A stretch of DNA of 64,000 bases, taken from an uncultured Eubacterium sp. Its GTDB lineage: Bacteria > Bacillota > Clostridia > Oscillospirales > Acutalibacteraceae. The translations under genes and the position numbers were made by a program. Shown one piece after another: positions 25,378-33,816 of this stretch. Each line of letters opens with the position of its first letter. Position 1 is the first letter of the stretch. Under the pieces are notes generated by a model that worked only from the letters and a program-made list of their open reading frames with translations, ran no database searches and was not told where the DNA came from. The DNA lies in contig NZ_CAKTGT010000008.1 of NCBI RefSeq assembly GCF_934561735.1, positions 1-64,000 of the forward strand, written 5' to 3'.

Positions 25378-26811
25378 TCAACCAAGCAATTCTTTGAGAA
25401 TTCTTGTTACTTCGCTTGACGGAGCTTTGCCCTTGAGTGCTCTCATTGACTGACCGACAAGGAAGTTAAAGGACTTGTCCTTACCCTCTTTATATTCTGC
25501 AACAGCTTTTTCGTTATTTGCAATAATTTCCTCAATAACGGACTGAATTGCACCTGTGTCGGATACCATTTCCATATTGTTTGCCTTGACATAATCCTCA
25601 GGAATTACATCATCGTCAAACACTGCCTTAAGCACCTTTCTTGCAGATTCACGAGAAACCTTGTTTGAATTTACAAGATTGATAATCTCACCAAGGCTCT
25701 CTGTTCTGAAAGAAATGTTTTCAGGCAAAGTCTGGGTATCATTCATAAGTTTCATAAGGTCGCCCATAATCCAGTGAGCGGAGTCCTTTGGATTTTTGGT
25801 AATCTCAACGGTTTTATCAAACAACTTTGCATATGCCTTATCGGAGCAAAGAATGTTTGCATCGTATTCTGTAAGAGAATATTCGCTGATATATCTTGCC
25901 TTTTTAGCTTCGGGAAGTTCAGGAAGCGATGCTCTGATACCCTCAATATACTCATCTGAAAGTTCAATCGGAGGAAGGTCAGGCTCCGGGAAATACTTGT
26001 AGTCCTGTGCATCTTCCTTGCTTCTCATAGAAGTAGAAACGCCCTTGCTGTCATCCCATCTGCGAGTTTCCTGCACAACCTTGCCGCCGTCCTCGATAAG
26101 CTCGATTTGACGCTCGGTTTCTGCCTCAATAGCATTGTGAATACCTCTGAACGAGTTGATATTTTTCATTTCTGTTCTTGTGCCGAATTCGGTTGCACCC
26201 TTTTCCATAACAGAAACATTTACATCGGCACGGAGCGAGCCCTCCTGCATCTTGCAGTCTGAAACACCGCAGAACTGAAGAATTGCACGGAGCTTTTCAA
26301 CATATTCAACTGCCTCATCGGCACTTGCAATATCAGGTTCCGACACGATTTCCAAAAGAGGCACACCGCAACGGTTGTAGTTTACAAGAGTGCTGTCTGT
26401 CCACTCATCGTGAACAAGCTTTCCTGCGTCCTCTTCCATATGGATTTCGTGAATTCTAACCTTCTTTTTGCCGCCGTTTACGCTATCGTTAATCTCTACC
26501 CAGCCGTTTCTGCAAATCGGAAGATAAAGCTGTGAAATTTGATAAGCCTTTGGCAAATCAGGATAGAAATAATTTTTTCTGTCAAACTTATTATACTGTG
26601 TAATCTCGCAGTTGAGTGCAAGACCTGTGCGAACCGCAAATTCAACAACTCTCTTGTTTACAACAGGGAGAGTGCCCGGCATACCGGAGCAAATCTCGCA
26701 AACATGAGTGTTTGGCTCTCCGCCGAATTCTGTTGTGCAGTTGCAAAAAATCTTTGTTTTAGTGGCAAGCTCTGTATGAACTTCAAGACCACAAACGGTA
26801 ACATAATCCAT
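25378..26811 (-). CDS. gatB: Aspartyl/glutamyl-tRNA amidotransferase subunit B
   Basis: A 477-residue GatB, the kinase and tRNA-binding subunit of GatCAB, which activates and amidates Asp-tRNA(Asn) or Glu-tRNA(Gln). N-terminal VCGLEVHTELAT, CNCTTEFGGEPNTHVCEICSG-type zinc cysteines (C-x-C and C-x2-C), LPKAYQISQLYLPI, the HMEEDAGK catalytic segment and EGSLRADVNVS are all present. The C-terminal YqeY-like domain ends NFLVGQSMRALKGKAPSSE. It is the last gene of aspS-gatC-gatA-gatB. Confidence 0.97.
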   Translation of the reverse strand: MDYVTVCGLEVHTELATKTKIFCNCTTEFGGEPNTHVCEICSGMPGTLPVVNKRVVEFAVRTGLALNCEITQYNKFDRKNYFYPDLPKAYQISQLYLPICRNGWVEINDSVNGGKKKVRIHEIHMEEDAGKLVHDEWTDSTLVNYNRCGVPLLEIVSEPDIASADEAVEYVEKLRAILQFCGVSDCKMQEGSLRADVNVSVMEKGATEFGTRTEMKNINSFRGIHNAIEAETERQIELIEDGGKVVQETRRWDDSKGVSTSMRSKEDAQDYKYFPEPDLPPIELSDEYIEGIRASLPELPEAKKARYISEYSLTEYDANILCSDKAYAKLFDKTVEITKNPKDSAHWIMGDLMKLMNDTQTLPENISFRTESLGEIINLVNSNKVSRESARKVLKAVFDDDVIPEDYVKANNMEMVSDTGAIQSVIEEIIANNEKAVAEYKEGKDKSFNFLVGQSMRALKGKAPSSEVTRILKELLG

Positions 26812-26826
26812 ATTTACTGCCTCCTA

Positions 26827-28287
26827 TTAAAGATTCGGTTTTCTTTTATGCCAGTCGGTTACATTTTGATAAGCATAGCCGGCTGAAAGAATCGTTTTTT
26901 CATCAAACGGTTTGCCGATAAGCTGCATACCGATTGGCATTGAATTTGTATCAAAGCCGCAAGGAAGTGCAAGTGACGGCAAGCCTGCAATATTAATCAT
27001 AACCGTATAAATATCGCCAAGGTACATTGCAAGCGGGTCTGAAAGACCTTCACCCATCTTAAGTGCTGTTGTCGGAGCAACAGGACCGAGGAGAAAATCA
27101 TACTTTTGGAACGCTTCGTTAAACGCCTTGCAAATAAGTCCCTTTGCCTGAAGTGCTTTCTTATAATAAGCATCAAAGTAGCCTGATGAAAGCACGAAGT
27201 TGCCGAGCATAATACGCTTTTTAACTTCCATACCGAAGCCCTCCGAACGGGACTTGAAGTATACATCCGTGAGATTGAAAGCATCCTTTGACTTATAACC
27301 GTACTTAATGCCGTCAAAACGGGAAAGATTTGAGCAAGCTTCTGCACAGGCTATAATATAATAGGTAGGGATTGCATATTTAACGATAGGCATATCAAAC
27401 TCTTCAACATCTGCACCGAGATCTTTGAGAGTTTGAGCGGCAGCTTTTACGCCTGCTACAACCTCTGCATTGATACCCTCGCCGAAGTAATCGTTTGGAA
27501 TACCGATTTTCTTACCCTTGAGGTTATCAAGTTTAATATCGGCAAGGTCAAAGGCTTCACTTTCCATTGAAGTGCCGTCCTTGACATTCTTACCCTTGAT
27601 TACATTGAACACACCTGCAACATCAAGAACATCTTTGCCGAGAGGTCCGATTTGGTCAAGTGATGATGCGTATGCGATAAGACCGTAACGGGATACAGCA
27701 CCGTAAGTCGGTTTAAGACCTGTTACGCCGCAGAATGATGCAGGCTGACGAATTGAACCGCCTGTATCGGAGCCGAGAGCAATAATGCTTTCGTCAGCGG
27801 CAACAGAAGCTGCCGCACCACCCGATGAACCGCCCGGAACTCTTGTTATATCCCAAGGATTCTTTGTTGCACCGTAAAATGAAGTTTCGGTTGTTGAGCC
27901 CATTGCAAACTCGTCCATATTAACTTTACCGAAAGTTACCATATCGGCATCATTAAGTTTATTGATAACGGTTGCGTTATACGGAGGTTTGAAGTTTGAA
28001 AGAATTTTTGATGCACAAGAAGTCAATTTGCCTTTTTCGCAAATATTGTCCTTAATAGCAATCGGAACACCTGCAAGGAGTGATGTGGCCTCGCCCGAAT
28101 CAATCTTCTTTTGAGCACGCTCTGCCTGCTGCAAAGCAGACTCTTTATCGAGTGAAACATAGCAGTTATAAGTGCCGTCCTTTTGCTCAATAGCCTTTGC
28201 AACACTTTCCACCGCATCCATAGATGTTATTTCTTTGTTCTTAATTTTTTCTGCAACCTGAAGGGCAGTCATTTCATAAATTTCCAT
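26827..28287 (-). CDS. gatA: Aspartyl/glutamyl-tRNA amidotransferase subunit A
   Basis: A 486-residue amidase-signature enzyme that hydrolyses glutamine and feeds ammonia to GatB. The Ser-cisSer-Lys triad region is visible: Lys in PIAIKDNI, the Gly/Ser-rich loop PGGSSGGAAASVA and the nucleophile segment LGSDTGGSIRQPASFCG. The C-terminal TVMINIAGLPSLALPCGF is also conserved. Spacing to gatC and gatB is 12-15 bases with clear ribosome sites, consistent with one transcript. Confidence 0.97.
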   Translation of the reverse strand: MEIYEMTALQVAEKIKNKEITSMDAVESVAKAIEQKDGTYNCYVSLDKESALQQAERAQKKIDSGEATSLLAGVPIAIKDNICEKGKLTSCASKILSNFKPPYNATVINKLNDADMVTFGKVNMDEFAMGSTTETSFYGATKNPWDITRVPGGSSGGAAASVAADESIIALGSDTGGSIRQPASFCGVTGLKPTYGAVSRYGLIAYASSLDQIGPLGKDVLDVAGVFNVIKGKNVKDGTSMESEAFDLADIKLDNLKGKKIGIPNDYFGEGINAEVVAGVKAAAQTLKDLGADVEEFDMPIVKYAIPTYYIIACAEACSNLSRFDGIKYGYKSKDAFNLTDVYFKSRSEGFGMEVKKRIMLGNFVLSSGYFDAYYKKALQAKGLICKAFNEAFQKYDFLLGPVAPTTALKMGEGLSDPLAMYLGDIYTVMINIAGLPSLALPCGFDTNSMPIGMQLIGKPFDEKTILSAGYAYQNVTDWHKRKPNL

Positions 28288-28299
28288 TCTATTCCCTCC

Positions 28300-28587
28300 T
28301 TAGTCAACAGTCTTTGGCACAACGAAACAGCCGTCCTGACTTTCAGGAGCATTGGCAACAATTTCGTCTGCCGACATTGACGGCTGAACCTCGTCTTCTC
28401 TCATAACATTTGTTACAGGGAAGCAGTGGCTCATAGCCTCAACACCGTCTGTATCAAGCTCGTTGAGCATATCAATATAGGTGAGGATGTCCTGAAGTTC
28501 GTTGCCGACTTTCTTTTCCTCGTCCTCTGTCAATGTGATACGAGCCAATTTTTCAAGATATTTAATTAAATCAGGAGTAATTTGCAT
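28300..28587 (-). CDS. gatC: Aspartyl/glutamyl-tRNA amidotransferase subunit C
   Basis: A 95-residue GatC, the small belt subunit that wraps around GatA and GatB. The conserved pattern is ITPDLIKYLEKLARITLTEDE, a middle helix ILTYIDMLNELDTDGVE and the C-terminal tail with REDEVQPS. The ATG at 28587 follows GGAGG by eight bases; the in-frame codon at 28602 lies upstream of that site and is rejected. Confidence 0.94.
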   Translation of the reverse strand: MQITPDLIKYLEKLARITLTEDEEKKVGNELQDILTYIDMLNELDTDGVEAMSHCFPVTNVMREDEVQPSMSADEIVANAPESQDGCFVVPKTVD

Positions 28588-28605
28588 TATATTTGCCTCC
28601 AAAAA

Positions 28606-30363
28606 TTATTTGTCCTTTTCAACCGGTCTGCGAAGCTTGATGTGAGTTTCACGAAGCTGAAGTTCGGTTACATAGTTTGGTGCACCGAGGAGCATATCCT
28701 GTGCGTTGCTGTTCATAGGGAATGCAATGATTTCACGGATATTCTCTTCATCCTTAAGGAGCATAATCATACGGTCAACACCCGGTGCCATACCTGCATG
28801 AGGCGGTGCACCATAGTGGAATGCGTTATAAAGAGCACCGAATTTCTCCTTAACGGTATCCTCGCTGTATCCAGCCATTTCAAACGCCTTAACCATAACA
28901 TCAGGTCTGTGGTTACGAACAGCACCCGATGAAAGTTCAACACCGTTACAAACAATGTCGTACTGATAAGCCTTGATTTTTGTCGGCTCTTCGTTGAGAA
29001 GTGCGTCCATTTCGCCCTGCGGCATTGAGAATGGGTTATGTGTAAAGATAAGCTGACCGTTTTCGTCACGCTCAAACATTGGGAAGTCTGTGATGTAGCA
29101 GAATTCAAATCTGTCTTTATCGATAAGGTCAAGACGGTTTGCAAGCTCTGTTCTGATCATACCTGCAAGTTCATTGACAACCTTTGGTGTGTCGCAAATG
29201 AAGAACAATGTGTCGTCTGTCTTGAAGTTGAAGATTGAGCGAAGTTCCTCTTTCTTATCATCAGGAAGGAACTTGTCGATAGGGCCTTTGTATGAGCCGT
29301 CCTCAAGAACTTCGATATAGCCAAGACCCTTCATGCCGATTTCAAGTGCGTACTTGAGCATCTTTTCAAACCAGCCCTTTGACTGCTTTGCACAACCCGG
29401 TACATTGATACCACGAACAGGTCTGCCCTTGAATGCCTTGAATTCTACATCAGAGAAGAATTCTGTGAGGTCAACAATTTCAAGAGGGTTACGAAGATCA
29501 GGCTTGTCTGTACCGTACTTAAGCATAGCCTCGTCATAAGGAATTTTTACAAATGGCTTTGGAGAAATCTTCTTTCCTCCGCCAAACTTTTCAAAAGTAT
29601 CATAAAGAACTTCGTCGGCAACCTCAAATACATCCTCTTGAGTTGCAAAAGCCATCTCAAAGTCGAGCTGATAGAACTCGCCCGGTGAACGGTCTGCTCT
29701 TGCGTCCTCATCACGGAAGCAAGGTGCAATCTGGAAGTATCTGTCAAATCCCGAAGTCATAAGAAGTTGCTTGAACTGCTGTGGTGCTTGCGGCAAAGCG
29801 TAGAACTTACCCTCGTGCTTACGAGACGGAATGATGTAGTCACGAGCACCCTCCGGTGATGAACAAGTCAAAATCGGAGTAGTGATTTCGGTAAAGCCGA
29901 GAGAGGTCATCTTCTGACGAAGATATGAAACAACTTGGCTTCTGAAAATAATGTTGTCGTGAACCTTTTTGTTTCTCAAATCAAGGAAACGGTAAGAAAG
30001 ACGAACATCCTCACGGGTTTCTCTGCTTTCGCTGATTTCAAAAGGCAAATTCTCTGTGCAAGGATTGAGCACCTTGAGAGTGTCAACCTTTACTTCAAGC
30101 TCGCCTGTTGCGATTTTTGGATTGATTGTTTCTTCATCACGCTTAACAACAACACCCTCAACAGAGATAACGCTCTCCTTGCGAAGATGGTTGATAAGGT
30201 CATCATCGTTTACAACAACCTGTGTTACACCGTACTCATCTCTGAGGTCGATGAATGCAACACCGCCGTGGTCACGGATTGTGTCTACCCAACCTGCAAG
30301 CTGAACTCTTTGGTTGAGATTATCAAATGTAAGCTCGTTACAGTTATGTGTTCTGTATGCCAT
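28606..30363 (-). CDS. aspS: Aspartyl-tRNA synthetase
   Basis: A 585-residue bacterial-type class II AspRS: an N-terminal OB anticodon-binding domain (VQLAGWVDTIRDHGGVAFIDLRD), the catalytic core with motif 2 FRDEDARADRSPGEFYQLD and motif 3 GMAPGVDRMIML (quoted in part), and the inserted GAD domain between. Because it is co-transcribed with gatCAB, it is probably non-discriminating, charging both tRNA(Asp) and tRNA(Asn), with GatCAB converting Asp-tRNA(Asn) to Asn-tRNA(Asn). That is an inference from context. Confidence 0.96.
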   Translation of the reverse strand: MAYRTHNCNELTFDNLNQRVQLAGWVDTIRDHGGVAFIDLRDEYGVTQVVVNDDDLINHLRKESVISVEGVVVKRDEETINPKIATGELEVKVDTLKVLNPCTENLPFEISESRETREDVRLSYRFLDLRNKKVHDNIIFRSQVVSYLRQKMTSLGFTEITTPILTCSSPEGARDYIIPSRKHEGKFYALPQAPQQFKQLLMTSGFDRYFQIAPCFRDEDARADRSPGEFYQLDFEMAFATQEDVFEVADEVLYDTFEKFGGGKKISPKPFVKIPYDEAMLKYGTDKPDLRNPLEIVDLTEFFSDVEFKAFKGRPVRGINVPGCAKQSKGWFEKMLKYALEIGMKGLGYIEVLEDGSYKGPIDKFLPDDKKEELRSIFNFKTDDTLFFICDTPKVVNELAGMIRTELANRLDLIDKDRFEFCYITDFPMFERDENGQLIFTHNPFSMPQGEMDALLNEEPTKIKAYQYDIVCNGVELSSGAVRNHRPDVMVKAFEMAGYSEDTVKEKFGALYNAFHYGAPPHAGMAPGVDRMIMLLKDEENIREIIAFPMNSNAQDMLLGAPNYVTELQLRETHIKLRRPVEKDK

Positions 30364-30422
30364 AATATAATTCCTTTCATGGAAAATTCTGAATAGATAT
30401 AAAAATCCATATTAACGCTAAT

Positions 30423-30451
30423 ATTATAGCACAGTTACCTTGTCACTTCAA
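30423..30451 (-). promoter_or_regulatory. Promoter of aspS-gatCAB
   Basis: -35 TTGAAG (30446-30451), 17-bp spacer, -10 TATAAT (30423-30428), preceded by TGC (extended -10). The core CTGTGCTATAATATTA is identical in the proB promoter. Confidence 0.75.
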
Positions 30452-30501
30452 CAACTATTTTATATTAATTATATATAAATTAACAGTTATTTTAATAAAA
30501 T

Positions 30502-30532
30502 AAAATATCCCATTGTAAAAATAGGATATTTT
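30502..30532 (-). terminator. Terminator of the broken gene at 30547-31245
   Basis: Stem AAAATATCC / GGATATTTT with T-rich sequence on both sides. Confidence 0.65.
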
Positions 30533-30546
30533 TTAAATCATAAATG

Positions 30547-31245
30547 CTACATTAAATTTAAAAGATGTGTCAACTGTTCATTTTTAATCGGCACACCTGT
30601 AAAAGTATAATCTGAAATATCGGTTGATAAATAATATTCCCCGTCATAATTTCCTATAATTATATTCGAATTCGGACAAACTGCCGAACCGGAATACGAA
30701 AAGCTGATATAATACCAACAACCGGTATTTTTTGTGAATGTTTTTGCTTCACACTCATCAACTTTATAATTTTCAAGAGATTCACAAAAACCGATTACAT
30801 CACCGTCATCAACAAATTGTTTTACTGTCGGTGAACTGTTTTTGGTGATTAAAACCGAAGTTATATTACCGCATTTCAAGTCATCAGTTTTATATATTGT
30901 TCTGTCTTTTGTAAACATTTTGCTGTCCCTAAAAACGGATTGATACAAAAACATATTATCTTCATCATTTTCAAGCAAATAATATGCTCTCGGAAGAATC
31001 AAATTAGGCTTTTCACAGATTTTATCACCGAGGATAAATTCGGTATTAGATGCAAAATAAAATTCTGTGGGATAATAAATATCGCCGTTATATTCAACAG
31101 ATATTATTTCACCGTTTTTTCTGTTTTCTTTGACTTATAAATTCGGTAGATAATATTTAAACATATAAAAATCAAATATAACAGTAACGATAATAACAGT
31201 TATTGCCGTAAAAAAGGCAATAATCTTTTTGTTTTTTGAAGTCAT
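30547..31245 (-). pseudogene. Membrane-anchored unknown protein, interrupted by in-frame TAA
   Basis: Reading from the ATG at 31243-31245 (coupled to the previous stop as TGATG), the frame encodes MTSKNKKIIAFFTAITVIIV... with one membrane helix and reaches TAA at 31135-31137 after 36 codons. The same frame then continues without a stop for 195 codons to 30547. The distal part, including VKENRKNGEIISVEYNGD and KCGNITSVLITK, looks like a real extracytoplasmic domain. No frameshift is needed to join the two parts. A nonsense mutation or a sequencing error is the simplest reading; restart downstream is possible. No family is recognised. Confidence 0.65.
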
Positions 31246-32900
31246 CACTTGCTCACCTCATATAAACCGGTTACCTTGTTAAGTTTGTAAGCTTTTTCAT
31301 TGTCCGAATCTTCTGTCATTTCATAATAAGTATCTTCTTCATCTACATAGTAATACTTATCATAATCGGCAAACGCAGAATGATTTGCAAATATTTTTGC
31401 ACCGTTTTCATCAAGGCTCAAATAGTAATCATAAATTGCGTTTGCGGCAAGCGTGTGAGAATAGTTAAACCTTCTGATATCCCCACTGCTTTTGATTTCT
31501 ATCGTTTTTAAGTTAAGCACAAGTTCATCGTGATAATTGTTGCCAACAATATTATAAAGTTCTTCTTGGGCATCTGCATTTCCGTTTTTTGCAAGAGAAA
31601 TGAGATACGGCACGGCACTGTCGGAAAGGTCGGCAATGTTGCCCACATCAAGATTTTCAAGCGTATGATTATTATATGCCTTGATGTTGTAATCTGCAAT
31701 TCTTGCATCAACATTTGAATAAGAAATTGCTATCAAAAGAGCGGAGCAAAAAACGATAATCGTTTGCATATACGGCACTTTCGGAGCAAAGATATGGACA
31801 ATCAGCATCACGATTACAACAAGCATCATAAGCATAAAAGCAAACACCAAAATGCGATTTTTTGAAAGTCCGTAAACGCTGACATTCATCACCATTTTTT
31901 GCATTGCCACGATTACAAGCAGTGCTGAAAACACAGACACAAAGGTGCAAAGTGCCTTTAGCAGTTTGCCGTTTTTGCCTTTTACAAAAGCAAAGATTAT
32001 GCCGATAATAGCTAAATTGATTGCACAAACCATGCACATCTCATAAAATCCACGGCGGGCAAATTCCGAAGCGGTATTTTTGTAGCCCTCCGGCAAAATA
32101 TAGGAAAACGCACTGAAGAAATACGCAAGCTGTGAAAAAAGATACAAAAGATATGTTGCGGAAATCACGCACAAAAACGAAGTGCAAACCGTGTACGGCA
32201 GTTTTTTACGCTTTTTGGGCTTGCCTTTTTCGCTCACAGTATTCTTATGTCTTAAAGAAAACAAATAAGAATAGCAAAGCGGAATCAAAATCAAAGTTAC
32301 AACAAGTTCGCCCATATACGAAGCAAATTTTGAAACCACACCGCTGACAAGTCCCTCAAACGCCGCATCCGACTTTACAAGAAGCGGAACAACGGCACAC
32401 AAAACAGGAATTGCAAGCAACACTCCGACAAGAGCGGACAGCGACTTTTTATCTTTTTTCTCCCCTGCTTTAACCGAGCCGACAACATCCGGCATAGCCT
32501 TGAATACTCCGCAAGTTAAGACTTTGAGCGAAGCGGTCATTATTTTATACGAGCCGAATTTTTGCTTTTCGTCTGTATACGACACACAGTAGAGCACATA
32601 AAGACCAAGTGCCGAAATCGGCATCAAAAACTGTGTTATGCTGTCGTTATAGAGAGTTACGGGAATTGAGGACACTACGCCCAAAGCACCGTAAACAGTT
32701 CCTATCGGTGACGGCTTTTGATTTTTGCCAAGCAAATACACCGTTGAAAATGCAAAAGAAAGCACATACGCAAGTGTAAATCCCAAACCTATCGCTTTGG
32801 CAAAAAGCACAAAATCAACAAACACAAAGCATAAAACCGCTACCGAAAAAATTAACATTTTATCTTTTTTATCAAGCGGCGAATATTGTTTTTCAGTCAT
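31245..32900 (-). CDS. DUF4153/DUF4173-type polytopic membrane protein
   Basis: A 551-residue protein with about eleven to thirteen membrane helices. The family-typical stretch YLFSQLAYFFSAF and EFARRGFYEMCMVCAINLAI is present in the middle third. The C-terminal 150 residues are soluble and Asn/Tyr/Asp-rich (NYHDELVLNLKTIEI... YEMTEDSDNEKAYKL) and probably sit outside. Function is unknown for the family. It ends TGATG, overlapping the start of the broken gene, and begins with a good ribosome site (GGAGGTG). Upstream in the same direction are an XRE regulator and a DUF2975 membrane protein. Confidence 0.75.
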   Translation of the reverse strand: MTEKQYSPLDKKDKMLIFSVAVLCFVFVDFVLFAKAIGLGFTLAYVLSFAFSTVYLLGKNQKPSPIGTVYGALGVVSSIPVTLYNDSITQFLMPISALGLYVLYCVSYTDEKQKFGSYKIMTASLKVLTCGVFKAMPDVVGSVKAGEKKDKKSLSALVGVLLAIPVLCAVVPLLVKSDAAFEGLVSGVVSKFASYMGELVVTLILIPLCYSYLFSLRHKNTVSEKGKPKKRKKLPYTVCTSFLCVISATYLLYLFSQLAYFFSAFSYILPEGYKNTASEFARRGFYEMCMVCAINLAIIGIIFAFVKGKNGKLLKALCTFVSVFSALLVIVAMQKMVMNVSVYGLSKNRILVFAFMLMMLVVIVMLIVHIFAPKVPYMQTIIVFCSALLIAISYSNVDARIADYNIKAYNNHTLENLDVGNIADLSDSAVPYLISLAKNGNADAQEELYNIVGNNYHDELVLNLKTIEIKSSGDIRRFNYSHTLAANAIYDYYLSLDENGAKIFANHSAFADYDKYYYVDEEDTYYEMTEDSDNEKAYKLNKVTGLYEVSK

Positions 32901-32943
32901 AACAACACCTCCGAAAAACTATGAACAGGTCAGTTCCAAGGTC

Positions 32944-32962
32944 GGGAGGATGGTATCCTCCC
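32944..32962 (-). other. Perfect hairpin between the XRE and DUF4153 genes
   Basis: GGGAGGAT / ATCCTCCC, 8 bp with a 3-base loop, no U-run. It could be an operator or an RNA structure in the transcript. Confidence 0.5.
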
Positions 32963-32973
32963 ATACGGTTTAA

Positions 32974-33174
32974 TTATTCTCTATATTCCAAAATATCGGC
33001 AGGCTGGCAATCAAGTTCTTTGCAAATTGCATCAAGGGTTGAAAAGCGAATTGCCTTTGCCTTGCCTGTTTTGAGTATTGACAAATTAGCCTGTGTGATA
33101 CCCACACGATTGGCAAGTTCAAGCGAGGACATCTTGCGTTTGGCAAGCATAACATCCAAATTAACTACAATCAT
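32974..33174 (-). CDS. XRE-family regulator, YozG/HTH_26 type
   Basis: A 66-residue protein that is almost entirely a Cro/CI helix-turn-helix. Helices 2 and 3 are MSSLELANRVGITQANLSILKTGK, and the C-terminal part contains STLDAICKELDCQPADILEY (both quoted as readable motifs, in part). Proteins of this size commonly sit next to a DUF2975 membrane protein, as here, and are thought to work with it; target genes are unknown. The gene starts nine bases after the DUF2975 stop. Confidence 0.9.
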   Translation of the reverse strand: MIVVNLDVMLAKRKMSSLELANRVGITQANLSILKTGKAKAIRFSTLDAICKELDCQPADILEYRE

Positions 33175-33183
33175 TTTGCCCTC

Positions 33184-33654
33184 CTATATTGTCAAATCGT
33201 TTTCTTCTTTAATAAGATTGCCGGCTTCAAAACAAGACTTGAGCACATTGCAAATAAGTGCCATAAAGTACTCTCCGAGAGCAAGAATAAGCATATAAAT
33301 AACAACAGACTTGTTTATGGCGAGAATCAGAACAAATGAAATCAAGCCGACACACCCTGCGTAAAAACAGCACCAAACAATAACCTTCAATAACTTGGCT
33401 ATTTTATTGCAAAAGACATTCTCGTTTTTTACATTTTGCATAATGACATCAATACAAGCAAGAGCAATATACCCTGCCGGTGCAACACAATAAAACGGTG
33501 CAGTTATCCAAACGCCGTTAAAGGCGTTGCCGTAGGAATTATACTGCTCAATACTTCCTTTTCCGAGGAAATACGGAACCAAAAATAATGCGGCGGTTAA
33601 CCCAACATAACCTATACGAACAACAAATTGTGTAAATTTAGCCGAAGATTTCAT
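33184..33654 (-). CDS. DUF2975 membrane protein
   Basis: A 156-residue protein with four predicted membrane helices. The loop VIMQNVKNENVFCNKIAKLLK is the characteristic DUF2975 segment (N-V-x-x-x-x-V-F then a helix). Role unknown; the recurrent pairing with a small XRE protein suggests a membrane-linked regulatory unit (inference). The ribosome site AAAGG is twelve bases from the ATG. Confidence 0.8.
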   Translation of the reverse strand: MKSSAKFTQFVVRIGYVGLTAALFLVPYFLGKGSIEQYNSYGNAFNGVWITAPFYCVAPAGYIALACIDVIMQNVKNENVFCNKIAKLLKVIVWCCFYAGCVGLISFVLILAINKSVVIYMLILALGEYFMALICNVLKSCFEAGNLIKEENDLTI

Positions 33655-33699
33655 AATAAAATACAGCCTTTCTGTAAAAAATTGGTTTTCGTTTTTTAT

Positions 33700-33728
33700 G
33701 TTATACCACGAAAATTATCGTTTGTCAA
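33700..33728 (-). promoter_or_regulatory. Promoter of the DUF2975-XRE pair
   Basis: -35 TTGACA (33723-33728), 17-bp spacer, -10 TATAAC (33700-33705). Confidence 0.75.
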
Positions 33729-33775
33729 TAATTATTTATCATTTTTCAAAATAAGTTTATTGAAAAGCGAAAAAC

Positions 33776-33803
33776 AAAAAAAGAACTCAAACGAGTCCTT
33801 TTT
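33776..33803 (-). terminator. Terminator of the GH13 gene
   Basis: Stem AAGGACTC / GAGTTCTT (minus strand) followed by a U-run (33776-33780). Confidence 0.75.
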
Positions 33804-33816
33804 GTTAGGTAATATA

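Noticed and set aside
31135..31137. Programmed stop-codon read-through or selenocysteine
   Set aside because: The codon is TAA, not TGA, and no recoding structure is obvious; mutation or error is simpler.
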